Source: Pseudomonadota bacterium
GTDB taxonomy: Bacteria > Pseudomonadota > Gammaproteobacteria > Burkholderiales > Rhodocyclaceae
NCBI GenBank assembly: GCA_018241685.1
Contig: JAFEDJ010000005.1
Span: forward strand, 19,936 to 83,935
Reading direction: 5' to 3'
DNA: 64,000 bases
The notes beneath the pieces were generated by a model. The model made no database searches and was not told the origin of the DNA. It saw only the letters and a list, made by a program, of their open reading frames with translations. The position numbers and the translations under genes were made by a program. Positions 1 through 8,066 of this stretch are shown here, in pieces. Each line of letters begins with the position of its first letter. Positions within the stretch are counted from its first letter, which is position 1.

Positions 1-409
1 GGCCAACCAACCCACCGCGGTCGTAGACGCGCTTGCCGCCATAGACCTGGCCGGACACGAAGACCCGGTCGATCCAGCCCTTCAGCATGGCCGGCGTCGA
101 GAACCAGAAGACGGGGAAGATCAACACCAGCAGGTCGCACCACAGCAACTTGTCGAGTTCGGCCTGGATGTCGGCGCTGAGCGTGCCATTGCTCGCTCCA
201 TGTCGCTGCTCGAGGGCATAGACGCAGTAGTCGGGATTGGCCCGCTCGCCGAAGTCCGCCACCGAGGCCACCGGCTGGAAGCCCATCGCGTACAAGTCCG
301 ATACCTGGACCTCGTGGCCCTGGCGCTGGAATTCCTCGACCGCAGCCGACTTCATCGCCGTGCAGAAGGACTTCGGCTCGGGGTGGGCGTGAACGATGAA
401 CACTTTCAT
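1..409 (-). CDS. NAD(P)H dehydrogenase (quinone)-type flavodoxin-fold oxidoreductase, C-terminus beyond window
   Basis: The reading frame starts at an ATG on the minus strand at 409 and is open to the left edge, giving 136 codons. It begins MKVFIVHAHPEPKSFCTAMK, the first strand and phosphate-loop region of the NQO1/MdaB/KefF family of FMN or FAD quinone reductases. Further along are a hydrophobic strand (LLWCDLLVLIFPVFWFSTPA) and a GWIDRVF motif, both typical of the family. These cytoplasmic enzymes carry out two-electron reduction of quinones or other electrophiles. The gene is divergent from a GlxA-type regulator with about 120 bp between the two starts, so that regulator is a plausible controller. 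The substrate is unknown and the C-terminal third is not in the window. Confidence 0.85.
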   Translation of the reverse strand, partial: MKVFIVHAHPEPKSFCTAMKSAAVEEFQRQGHEVQVSDLYAMGFQPVASVADFGERANPDYCVYALEQRHGASNGTLSADIQAELDKLLWCDLLVLIFPVFWFSTPAMLKGWIDRVFVSGQVYGGKRVYDRGGLVG

Positions 410-529
410 GAACGGGCTCCGTTTCGTCTCTGATGAGTAGGCGGTGATGAATACGGGCACAGTTTAGAAACCGGGCTCCGCTGTGTAGAGTGGCGAAACT
501 GACTATTTCTATGCGATATCCGCCACCCC

Positions 530-1522
530 ATGATCCGCGCCGCGATCCTCGCCTTCGACGAATGCCACGCCTCCAGCGTCGGCGGCTTTGCCGACATCCT
601 GCAGGTCGCCAACGCCCATCTGGCACACCGGCAAGGCGCAGCGGCGGAACAGTTCGAGTGGCAGTTCGTGTCGATCTCGGGGCAGCCCGCCATGGCCAGC
701 AACGGGCTGCCATTGGCGACTCGCCGGCTGGAGCCCAGCGAGCGCTACGACCTCGTCTTCGTTCCCAGCCTGCACTACGGCGGGCGGCAAGCGTTCGAAC
801 AGATCCTCGCCGCCCAGGCCGACACCTGCGCCTGGCTGGTGGACCAGTGGCAGGCCGGCGCATGGATCGCCGCCAACTGCACCGGTACCTTCATCCTCGC
901 CCAGACCGGCCTGCTCGACGGCAAGGCGGCGACCACCACCTGGTGGCTGGAGCAGCAATTCCGTGCCCGCTACCCGCAGGTAGACCTGCAACTGCGCTCG
1001 GTGATCACCGAGGCGGAGCGGCTGGTCTGCGCCGGCGCGTCAGCCTCCTACCTGCTGCAGGCGATCCGCGTCATCGAGCGCCTCGTCGGGCAGGCCATCG
1101 CCTCGCAGGTGGCCCGCAGCATGCTGATCGACGTCAGCCAGACCAGCCAGGTGCCCTACCTGCCGCTGCTAGCCGAACGCGCCCACACCGACGCCCTGGT
1201 GGAACGCGCCCAGCAGTGGCTGCAGCGCCACATGACGCAGGAGCTGCGCATCTCGGAGCTGGCTGCCGCGCTGGCCGTCAGCGACCGCACACTGATCCGG
1301 CGCTTCAAGGCGGCCCTGCAGCAGACGCCGCTCACCTACCTGCAAGACCTCCGCCTCGAAGCCGCCCGTGCCCTGCTCGAAACCGGCAACCTGAGCGTGG
1401 ACCTCATCGCCGGCGAAGTCGGCTACACCGACACCAGTTCGTTCTCGCGCCTCTTCCGGCAACGCATCGGCATGAGCCCCGGCGCCTATCGCAACCGCTT
1501 CCAGATCAACGCGTCCCCATGA
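530..1522 (+). CDS. GlxA family transcriptional regulator (DJ-1/PfpI domain plus AraC HTH)
   Basis: 330 residues. The first ~180 residues form a DJ-1/PfpI-like amidotransferase fold (AAILAFDECHASSVGGFADI, then the nucleophile-elbow segment AANCTGTF near residue 114). The last ~100 residues are an AraC-type double helix-turn-helix (ELRISELAAALAVSDRTLIR and the signature GYTDTSSFSRLFRQRIGMSP). This is the usual GlxA/FtrA architecture, in which the N-terminal domain is a sensor rather than an enzyme. It is divergent from the quinone-reductase gene at 409, which is its most likely target. The ATG at 530 was chosen because it begins the beta strand of the PfpI fold directly. The ligand cannot be told from sequence. 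Confidence 0.9.
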   Translation: MIRAAILAFDECHASSVGGFADILQVANAHLAHRQGAAAEQFEWQFVSISGQPAMASNGLPLATRRLEPSERYDLVFVPSLHYGGRQAFEQILAAQADTCAWLVDQWQAGAWIAANCTGTFILAQTGLLDGKAATTTWWLEQQFRARYPQVDLQLRSVITEAERLVCAGASASYLLQAIRVIERLVGQAIASQVARSMLIDVSQTSQVPYLPLLAERAHTDALVERAQQWLQRHMTQELRISELAAALAVSDRTLIRRFKAALQQTPLTYLQDLRLEAARALLETGNLSVDLIAGEVGYTDTSSFSRLFRQRIGMSPGAYRNRFQINASP

Positions 1523-1669
1523 TGGCCGCGGCCAAGCCTGCGCGACGGCCACGGTCCATGCTGCCAGGTGTGCGATAGGACACACTTCAGAAAGGTCTGC
1601 ACATACCCGTTTCGGTGATAATGGTTTCCCGCTTACCCAGCCCGATCCGTCGCACACGCCGCCACCCGT

Positions 1670-4273
1670 ATGCCGTCAGCCCAAGGCGTTCTGCCCAGGT
1701 TTTCCAGCCACATCTGGCTGACGCTCGGCCTGTTCTTCGTGATGGTGATGACCTTCGTGGTCTATGTGCGCGCCGAAAAGCAGATCGACCGCGCCAACGA
1801 ACTGCGCCACCAGTCCTTCCTGCTTGCCGAGGAACTGCGCCAGTCGTCCGACGACCTGACCCGCATGGTGCGGACCTACATCGTCACCGGCAATCCGCTG
1901 TACAAGGCCCGCTACCAGGAGATCCTCGACATCCGCGACGGCCGGCGTGCCCGTCCGGTGAACTACCAGCACATCTACTGGGATCTGGTCCTCGCCGACG
2001 ACCACCGCCCACGCCCTGCCGATGCCGCGATGCCGCTGCTGACGCTGATGCAGCAGGCCGGCTTCACCGCGGAAGAGTTCGCCAGACTGCGCAAGGCCAA
2101 GGCCAATTCCGACGCGCTGACGCGCACCGAGTTTGCCGCCATGGCCCTCGTCGAGGCCGGTGGTCCCGGAATGACAGCCCAGCGCGAACAAGCCATCCTC
2201 ATGCTGCACGATGCCGCCTACCACCACGCCAAGGCCGACATCATGGCGCCCATCGGCGAATTCGAAACCATGATGGACCGGCGCACGCTGGAAAGCGTGC
2301 ACGCTGCTGAAGCCGAGGCCATCCACATCCGCTCCGCCTTCGGGCTGATGTTCGTGCTGCTCGTCGCGCTGGCCTACAGCGTCCATCGCCGCCAGAAGAA
2401 GATCCTGGGTGGATCGGTGCTCGACATCTATACCGCCATCGCCGACCTGGGCCGGAAGGATCGGTCTGCAGCCATTCCTCGCGTGAAAGGGATCGAAGGC
2501 AGCGTTCTCGACCGCCTCGCCGACACGCAGGATCGCCTGCGCCAACTCAGCACGGAGCGCGCCGATTCGGTTCGCGAACAACTGCGCCTCAACCGGGCCC
2601 TGCGCCTGCTGAGTGACTGCAATCTGGCCCTGTTCTCTGCAGAAGACGAAACCCAGCTCCTGTCAGACGTCTGCCGCCAGATCGTCGAGACCGGCGGCTA
2701 CCAGATGGCCTGGGTCGGCCTCGGCGCAGACGACGCGGACTGCGGCGTGTATCCGGTCGCCCGCTTCGGCAGCCAGGCCGACGAATACTTGTCGAACATC
2801 CGCGTGTCGTGGAACGAAGAGCTCGCCACCGGGCGCGGCCCCACCGGCACCGCCGTGCGCACCGGCACCACTCAGATCATCCAGCATTTCCAGACCAATC
2901 CGCGCATGGCGCCGTGGCGCAGCCACGGTAGCCAATCCGGCTTTCGCTCCAGCATCGCCTTGCCCCTCAACGTCTCCCGCAGAACGATTGGTGCGCTCAC
3001 CCTGTACGCGGCCGACTGGGACGTGTTCAATCCTGAAGAGGTCGTGCTGCTCGAAGAACTGGCACGCAACCTCGGCTTCGGCATCGAAACCCTGCGTACC
3101 CGCGACCAGCGAAAAGCCGCCGAAGCGGCCAGCCGCGCCAAGAGCATGTTCCTCGCCAACATGAGCCACGAGCTGCGCACGCCGATGAACGCCATCCTCG
3201 GCATGACCAGCCTCGCCCTGCGTAATGCCGGCACCCCGCGCATGCGTGACCGTCTGGAAAAGATCGGCCAGGCCTCCCGGCACCTGCTGCAGGTCATCAA
3301 CGACATCCTTGATCTTTCGAAGATCGAGGCGGAGCGCCTGGTGCTGGAGCAGATGCCCTTCACGGTACGCGATGTGATCGGCAACCTGGTGTCACTGATC
3401 GGCCACCAGGCCACGGACAAGGGACTGCAGGTCCGCATCGACATGCCGCCGCCGGTTGGCGCGCTGCGCTGCCAGGGCGACCCGCTGCGCATCGGCCAGA
3501 TCCTCCTCAACCTGACCAGCAATGCGATCAAGTTCACCGAAGAAGGCACCGTCACGATCAGCGTGCGCAGCGTCGAAGAAACGGCGGATCACGTCCACCT
3601 GCGTTTTTCGGTCATCGACACCGGTATCGGCATCGCCCCGCAGGACCACGAGCGCCTCTTCAACGCCTTCGAGCAGGCCGACGGCTCGATGACCCGCAAG
3701 TACGGCGGCACCGGGCTCGGACTGGCCATCAGCCGGCGGCTCACGCTCCTCATGGGCGGGCAGCTCGGCGTCGACAGCCAGCAGGGCAAAGGCAGCACCT
3801 TCTGGCTCGTACTGCCCCTCGACAGGCTGACCGGCAGCGACGACGCGACCGTAACGCCAGCCCATGACGCCGAAGCGCAGATACGGGCCAAACACGCCGG
3901 CACCCGTGTGCTGCTGGTGGAAGACGAACCCGTCACCCGGGAAGTCGCCCGCGAGATGCTGGAAGAAACCGGCCTCTGCGTCGACGTGGCCGCCGACGGC
4001 GAGGAGGCCGTGACCATGGCTGCCCGAAACGCCTACGCACTGATCCTGATGGACATGCAGATGCCGCGCCTGAACGGCCTCGACGCGACCCGCGCGATCC
4101 GCAACCAACCCGGCCACGCGACGACGCCTATCCTCGCCATGACCGCCAACGCCTTCGACGAAGACCGCCAGCGCTGCCTCGAAGCCGGCATGAACGACCA
4201 CCTCGGCAAACCCGTCGAACCCACCGCCCTGTTCGCCACCGTGCTCCGCTGGTTGTCGACGCCGCGGGGCTGA
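1670..4273 (+). CDS. Membrane hybrid sensor histidine kinase / response regulator with GAF domain
   Basis: 867 residues. Order of domains: TM1 at about residues 13-32, a periplasmic helical sensor region rich in charged residues, TM2 at about 220-238 (GLMFVLLVALAYSVHRR), a GAF domain at about 310-470, a HisKA domain with the phospho-acceptor His in NMSHELRTPMNAILG (about residue 500), a HATPase domain (N box, DTGIGI, GGTGLGL) and a C-terminal receiver with the acceptor Asp in LILMDMQMP (about residue 795). There is no Hpt domain or output gene next to it, so the final target is unknown. It stands alone between the GlxA-type regulator and a degraded region. A second kinase of related design lies at 29133. 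Confidence 0.92.
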   Translation: MPSAQGVLPRFSSHIWLTLGLFFVMVMTFVVYVRAEKQIDRANELRHQSFLLAEELRQSSDDLTRMVRTYIVTGNPLYKARYQEILDIRDGRRARPVNYQHIYWDLVLADDHRPRPADAAMPLLTLMQQAGFTAEEFARLRKAKANSDALTRTEFAAMALVEAGGPGMTAQREQAILMLHDAAYHHAKADIMAPIGEFETMMDRRTLESVHAAEAEAIHIRSAFGLMFVLLVALAYSVHRRQKKILGGSVLDIYTAIADLGRKDRSAAIPRVKGIEGSVLDRLADTQDRLRQLSTERADSVREQLRLNRALRLLSDCNLALFSAEDETQLLSDVCRQIVETGGYQMAWVGLGADDADCGVYPVARFGSQADEYLSNIRVSWNEELATGRGPTGTAVRTGTTQIIQHFQTNPRMAPWRSHGSQSGFRSSIALPLNVSRRTIGALTLYAADWDVFNPEEVVLLEELARNLGFGIETLRTRDQRKAAEAASRAKSMFLANMSHELRTPMNAILGMTSLALRNAGTPRMRDRLEKIGQASRHLLQVINDILDLSKIEAERLVLEQMPFTVRDVIGNLVSLIGHQATDKGLQVRIDMPPPVGALRCQGDPLRIGQILLNLTSNAIKFTEEGTVTISVRSVEETADHVHLRFSVIDTGIGIAPQDHERLFNAFEQADGSMTRKYGGTGLGLAISRRLTLLMGGQLGVDSQQGKGSTFWLVLPLDRLTGSDDATVTPAHDAEAQIRAKHAGTRVLLVEDEPVTREVAREMLEETGLCVDVAADGEEAVTMAARNAYALILMDMQMPRLNGLDATRAIRNQPGHATTPILAMTANAFDEDRQRCLEAGMNDHLGKPVEPTALFATVLRWLSTPRG

Positions 4274-4281
4274 CGCGGCGA

Positions 4282-4524
4282 TCCCTGCCTTTCGGCGGCA
4301 GACATCAGGACGCCCTGCGCGGGCCGCCCCATAAGCCCATGGAACACTCCACGGCTCCCCTCGATATTGTCGATCCGCTGGCCCGGCAGTTCGACCATTT
4401 CGGCGACGTGATCCTTGGTCGATGCAAACCCTTTGTCAGCGCCTACGACGGACTGCAGAACCTCCGTGTAATCGATGTGCTTCTCCAGGCTGCGCGAACG
4501 GGGCGCATCATCGAGGTCCTTTGA
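4282..4524 (+). pseudogene. C-terminal remnant of a Gfo/Idh/MocA family oxidoreductase
   Basis: Only the last ~80 codons of this dehydrogenase family can be recognised. After an ATG at 4339 the frame reads DPLARQFDHFGDVILG, then VSAYDGLQNLRVIDVLLQAA and RTGRIIEV before TGA at 4522. That is the standard end of Gfo/Idh/MocA proteins (DPL-xx-Q-xx-HF, PLVSA-x-DGLQ-x-LRV). The same frame is open upstream to about 4282 with weaker similarity (SLPFGG). The Rossmann domain is absent because the preceding DNA encodes the kinase at 1670. It is therefore a gene fragment left by a deletion or insertion. Whether the 61-codon ORF is still translated is unknown. Confidence 0.65.
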
Positions 4525-4581
4525 ACTCCGCCAGTTCGAAGCGACGGCGCGACTTGCAGGCGATGTCTCTCGACCTTTAGG

Positions 4582-5007
4582 TCAGCCCTGGTGGTTGCCG
4601 AGAACATAGCGCACGACGGCCACGGCGAAAGCAAAGCAGAAACCGTAGGTGAAGGTCTCTAGGCGCAAGACTTCCTTCTCTCGGCGCTCCCGCCAAGCAC
4701 CAACGACTTCCATGATGAGGCCTGCAGCCACGGGCGTAAGCAAAAGGTTAGCAACCCGAAGCCACTGCGCTTCGATAAATAGATTGGGAACCAACCAGAT
4801 ACTGAGGCCGCCGCCGGCTGCGCCAAAGATGAGGTAGCCAACTGCAGCAAGCCATGGCCGAACAGGACGTGGGCGGCGAAAGGGCTCTTTGATCGAGTGG
4901 CCGATCAACTCGGCGATGGCCTCCAGGACCAGCTGAAGTAGTAATTCGCCAAAGACCTGAAGGATCCATCCCAGCAGTTGGATAACGATCTCAACAATGA
5001 ATTCCAC
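4582..5007 (-). CDS. Small hypothetical membrane protein
   Basis: 141 residues from a GTG start. The N-terminal ~35 residues are a long hydrophobic or amphipathic helix (VIQLLGWILQVFGELLLQLV). Three membrane spans follow at about 52-76, 82-104 and 118-136, with a positive loop (GAWRERREKEVLR) between the second and third. I do not recognise a family. Its GC content is visibly lower than that of the flanking genes. It lies on the side of the integrase relic at 5449 where integron cassettes would lie and points away from it, as cassettes do. I could not find convincing attC sites, so cassette origin is only a suggestion. Confidence 0.6.
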   Translation of the reverse strand: MEFIVEIVIQLLGWILQVFGELLLQLVLEAIAELIGHSIKEPFRRPRPVRPWLAAVGYLIFGAAGGGLSIWLVPNLFIEAQWLRVANLLLTPVAAGLIMEVVGAWRERREKEVLRLETFTYGFCFAFAVAVVRYVLGNHQG

Positions 5008-5064
5008 GTGATCTTGGAGGGCAGATGTTTTAGGTAAGGGATAAAGGGGAGCGCCTGGGCTGGA

Positions 5065-5406
5065 TTATTGATCTTCAAGTATGGCTACGAAGCGTGACGC
5101 CGGCCAATTCTTCCGGTCTGAAACCTGGCCATCGCCGAGTTCGATCAATCGCGGCCTTCCCTTTGAAGAAAGCACGACATCAACGGAGAAAAATGGGCTA
5201 TCGATGCGTGCAGCAATGCACTCCACGATTTCGGGAACAACTCCGCTATAGGAAAAGGCTTTGCGCTTGAATTCTCCAAGCTCGAAATCCTCTGCGGAGT
5301 ACAGCGAACAGACCAGTCCCGACGCTTGAGCAGCACGGAACTCCTCTTCGTACGTCTCATCAGGCCTCTTCTTTTCGAACGGATCACACGGGTAGAGTAG
5401 GCGCAT
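5065..5406 (-). CDS. ATP-grasp family protein (DUF4343-like) with the central domain deleted
   Basis: 113 residues. The first ~45 (MRLLYPCDPFEKKRPDETYE, then AAQASGLVCSLYSAEDFEL) look like the N-terminus of ATP-grasp proteins that start LYPxxP and have an EEFxAAxxxG helix. The last ~45 (PFFSVDVVLSSKGRPRLIEL then GDGQVSD) look like the C-terminal ATP-grasp strand carrying the catalytic E-x-GDGQVS. Normal members are about 250-300 residues, so roughly 150 residues including most of the ATP-binding lobe are missing and the two ends are fused in frame. The product is unlikely to be an active ligase. An internally deleted relic is more likely than a true small protein, but the frame itself is intact. 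Confidence 0.55.
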   Translation of the reverse strand: MRLLYPCDPFEKKRPDETYEEEFRAAQASGLVCSLYSAEDFELGEFKRKAFSYSGVVPEIVECIAARIDSPFFSVDVVLSSKGRPRLIELGDGQVSDRKNWPASRFVAILEDQ

Positions 5407-5448
5407 GGCTTTTCGGAGTAAGTTGAAGACGACTAACTATCTATTTAT

Positions 5449-5626
5449 CTGGACGGCCAGCTTCGCGAGTGCGCTCGATACCTTCATGGCAGTCTACGAA
5501 CGAAGGAAGTCTATGTCCATTGGATGAAGATGTTGATCCACCCATGGCTCGCACCACCAGTCCAGTAACGGAGCTACTGAAGTTGAGCAATTTCAGAGCT
5601 GCCTAGCGGTCTAGCTAGCTGCAGGT
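5449..5626 (+). pseudogene. intI: Decayed N-terminus of an integron-type tyrosine recombinase (IntI)
   Basis: Translating from 5449 gives LDGQLRECARYLHGSLRTKE followed by VYVHW, which matches the first conserved block of integron integrases (IntI1 reads LDQLRERIRYLHYSLRTEQ then AYVHW there). After a frameshift, the frame beginning near 5537 gives THGSHHQSSNGATEVEQFQ then SCLA, aligning with [20 protein letters not shown] of IntI1. The spacing between the blocks (about 55 nt) agrees with the intact protein to within two nucleotides. Stops occur just before the first block, at 5566 and at about 5624. Nothing of the catalytic domain (R...HxxR...Y) remains. This is a short, frameshifted relic. 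The identification rests on my memory of the IntI1 sequence. Confidence 0.7.
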
Positions 5627-5713
5627 CCGCAACCTTAAGGACGGAAACTTGCCCAAGACTTCGGGCTGCCTCCATGGCTCAAGCCCGCCCCCATCCCCCG
5701 TCGGAGAACGAAA

Positions 5714-6193
5714 ATGGCCAGCAAGAACACGATTTGCCTCTGGTACAACGGCGCCGCGGAGGAAGCCGCCCGGTTCTATGCAGCAACGTTTCCGGACAGT
5801 GCGGTGGGCGCGATCCACCGCGCACCTGGCGACTATCCTTCGGGCACGGAGGGCGATGTCCTGGTGGTCGAGTTCACGGTGATGGGCATTCCGTGTATCG
5901 GCCTGAACGGTGGACCGGGGTTTTCGCATAGCGAGGCTTTTTCTTTCCAGGTAGCGACCGACGACCAGGCCGAAACGGATCGCTTGTGGAATGCGATCAT
6001 CGACAACGGCGGCCAGGAAAGTGCTTGCGGCTGGTGCAAGGACAAGTGGGGCCTGTCGTGGCAGATCACGCCGCGCGCCCTCACGGCCGCCATCGCCGAT
6101 CCAGATCGCGCGGCGGCCAAGCGGGCTTTCGAGGCGATGATGCAGATGGGCAAGATCGACATCGCGGCAATCGAAGCGGCACGGCGCGGCTGA
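5714..6193 (+). CDS. VOC family protein, PhnB/3-demethylubiquinone methyltransferase-like
   Basis: 159 residues, starting ASKNTICLWYNGAAEEAARF, the usual opening of PhnB-type glyoxalase-fold proteins (CLWF-x-G-x-AEEAA-x-FY). Later come GIPCIGLNGGPGFSHSEAFS and NGGQESACGWCKDKWGLSWQ, matching the family's GGPxFxxxEAxS and CGWCKDKxGxxWQ motifs. A good ribosome site (GGAG, then ATG at 5714) supports the start. Despite common database names, these proteins are not proven methyltransferases; they are small metal-binding dimers of uncertain function. The gene stands alone beside the integron relic and is probably a monocistronic accessory gene. Confidence 0.88.
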   Translation: MASKNTICLWYNGAAEEAARFYAATFPDSAVGAIHRAPGDYPSGTEGDVLVVEFTVMGIPCIGLNGGPGFSHSEAFSFQVATDDQAETDRLWNAIIDNGGQESACGWCKDKWGLSWQITPRALTAAIADPDRAAAKRAFEAMMQMGKIDIAAIEAARRG

Positions 6194-6238
6194 CACGCCT
6201 GCTTGCCGGGAGAGCTCCACGCCGCCTCGCCTAGGCGG

Positions 6239-6760
6239 CTATCGAGCTGCCGAGCGCACGCACTCCATGATCCACGCACAGTGAATCCCGTGGAACCAGA
6301 CGTAGTCAGCGCAGGCAAAGGCGCCGATCCACGACGCAGCCACGACGAGCAGGTCGCAGCGCCCGCTCTTCCACCAATTGAGGGAATGACGGCAACACAG
6401 CCACGGTACGCCGAGGGGGTTGGGCCAGTCCGCCAGCAAATGCATCAACCCGCCGATGGCAAAACCCACTCCCGGCGCTGCCAGCGAAGTTTTACCGAGC
6501 TGCTCGTAGGAATAGAAAAGAAGCGCGATCCAGGCCAGGCCCCAATGCGTCAGGGTCCGGTGGGTGATCCATAAACGGCGTGACCTGGACCACCAGGCCA
6601 CTTCCAGCCAGTCTGGCGCGGTGCTGCCAATAAAGCCCATCACAAAGCTCAACGCGCTCCACATCTGATAAGGGCCACCCGCGCCGGCGTGGGCGACCAC
6701 CGCTGCCGCGATGACCGCTGCGGCCCAGCCTGTGGCGTGATGCGCTCTGTTTGAAGCCAT
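6239..6760 (-). CDS. YdjM/DUF457-like inner-membrane metal-dependent hydrolase
   Basis: Predicted 173 residues from the ATG at 6760 (MASNRAHHATGWAAAVIAAA). I chose it because this His-containing opening and first membrane helix are where family members start; the frame extends upstream to 6937 but that part looks non-coding. Histidine motifs typical of the YdjM/DUF457 family are present: HHATG near the N-terminus, ITHRTLTHW in the centre and GGLMHLLADWPNPLG further on, separated by about four hydrophobic helices. The family is annotated as LexA-regulated or metal-dependent hydrolase, but its reaction is not established. No LexA box was seen upstream. Confidence 0.75.
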   Translation of the reverse strand: MASNRAHHATGWAAAVIAAAVVAHAGAGGPYQMWSALSFVMGFIGSTAPDWLEVAWWSRSRRLWITHRTLTHWGLAWIALLFYSYEQLGKTSLAAPGVGFAIGGLMHLLADWPNPLGVPWLCCRHSLNWWKSGRCDLLVVAASWIGAFACADYVWFHGIHCAWIMECVRSAAR

Positions 6761-7048
6761 TGCTCGACGACGTGCATTTCCCGCAAGGGAAAATCGGGGG
6801 GTCGTATATTGGCAGAGTATTGAATGAAAATACAGTCCCATACAGTATCGGCGTGTTGTTGCCATGCCGAACCAGGGCCCGCCCGTCATGCCTTGCAACC
6901 AAGGGGCAGGACGACGGGAACCGGCGCCAGCACTCACTCTCTGGACATGTACGGACCCGATTCGTATGCTATACAGCTATCAGTCGGGTTTGGAGCAGGC
7001 TTTGAACTACATCTCGCTCAACATCGTTTCGGGCAACGGGAGTCACTT

Positions 7049-7381
7049 TTGACGAAGCAAATCACATTGACCCTGTTTGGGCTGCTCTTTTCGGTCAGTG
7101 CGTACTCTCAGGTTGGCAGTTCAACGCTGTGCAATTCCCTTTGCGCCTCCGACAAAAGGGAATGCCGCGCCAATGCCAAGAAAGAGACAGCTTTCGATAC
7201 CGACCCACCCATTCGATACAAGCCCAATACGCGAGGGACTTTTCCTCAAAACGAAACAGGCTCCCCCCAATTTGACGAAAACCAGGAATTGAGGGGCAGC
7301 AGTTTCGCCAGCAGGCTGTCAGAACGGCAGTCCAAGTGCGACCTTACCTATTCCACCTGCATCAAGACCTGCCTTCAGTGA
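7049..7381 (+). CDS. Small secreted cysteine-rich hypothetical protein
   Basis: I place the start at a TTG at 7049 because it is preceded at the right distance by GGGAG (7038-7042) and directly gives a signal peptide (LTKQITLTLFGLLFSVSAYS, cleavage probably after SAYS). The mature part is about 90 residues with six cysteines in two clusters (LCNSLCASDKREC near its start, CDLTYSTCIKTC at the end), so disulfides in the periplasm are likely. An upstream ATG at 6824 in the same frame gives an N-terminus that does not look like protein. I recognise no family. It lies divergently from the YdjM-like gene and upstream of two other exported proteins in the same direction. Confidence 0.55.
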   Translation: MTKQITLTLFGLLFSVSAYSQVGSSTLCNSLCASDKRECRANAKKETAFDTDPPIRYKPNTRGTFPQNETGSPQFDENQELRGSSFASRLSERQSKCDLTYSTCIKTCLQ

Positions 7382-7545
7382 AGAGCATTGCTCCATTTCG
7401 TGATCGGTAGCCAGGGTTCCGACACGCGGGATCGGCACGTTATTGACTAATGACCATGCCGACCCCAGGCACATCAAGGCGTGAGCCTTGCGCAAGCAGC
7501 ATGGCTCCACTATAAGAAATGCATGAGCGTCCTGGGGAGGTTGCC

Positions 7546-8064
7546 ATGAACTCGTGCAAGGTGCGGCGTTGGACGCTGACAGCACTATACAAGGCCACGC
7601 TGAGCGCAACCATCGGTATGGTCGGCATATCTGCGGTGCATGCACAGCAGCAGACGCCACCGAGGGCAACGGAGTTGCGGATATATAAGCCCATCGATGC
7701 CAGCAAATTGACGGTCGAGAAGCATGAGGCCTTCAAGGCCGATGTGTTCAAGGGCGTCGCACTGTCGCCCGAGCAACAGATGACCGTGCTCGGTAATCTG
7801 GGAACCCTGGGGTGTACCCCGACGAAAGTCATGCAGCAGACCTTGCCGACGCCGCCGGGTCTGGCCTCCGGGGAAGCATGCAGAAACAACTATGCCGGTA
7901 CGCCGCAGGAATTGCGGGCGCTGCGCAAGGTGCTCACGGAACTGATCCGCAGGAACAATGCCGCCGACATTGCACCTTTCGAGGCGGGCATTCCAAAGGA
8001 CTGCCCTTACAAGGAACTGTATTACTACCTGGATCTGCTGGCCCAGGTCACGGGAGGGGCGTGA
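7546..8064 (+). CDS. Hypothetical secreted protein
   Basis: 172 residues from the ATG at 7546, which has a strong ribosome site (GGGGAGG at 7534-7540); the in-frame ATG at 7519 lacks one. A signal peptide is evident, ending AVHA before QQQ. The mature protein is soluble-looking, with three cysteines (TLGCTP, GEACRNN, KDCPYKE) and an ELRALRKVLTELIRR helix. I do not recognise a family. The stop at 8064 lies three bases before the ATG of the next membrane protein, so the two form an operon and probably act together in the envelope. Confidence 0.7.
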   Translation: MNSCKVRRWTLTALYKATLSATIGMVGISAVHAQQQTPPRATELRIYKPIDASKLTVEKHEAFKADVFKGVALSPEQQMTVLGNLGTLGCTPTKVMQQTLPTPPGLASGEACRNNYAGTPQELRALRKVLTELIRRNNAADIAPFEAGIPKDCPYKELYYYLDLLAQVTGGA

Positions 8065-8066
8065 GC

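Noticed and set aside
5007..5065. Possible attC site between the two cassette-like genes
   Set aside because: I could not find paired GTTRRRY/RYYYAAC cores or the required imperfect palindrome, so I did not annotate it.
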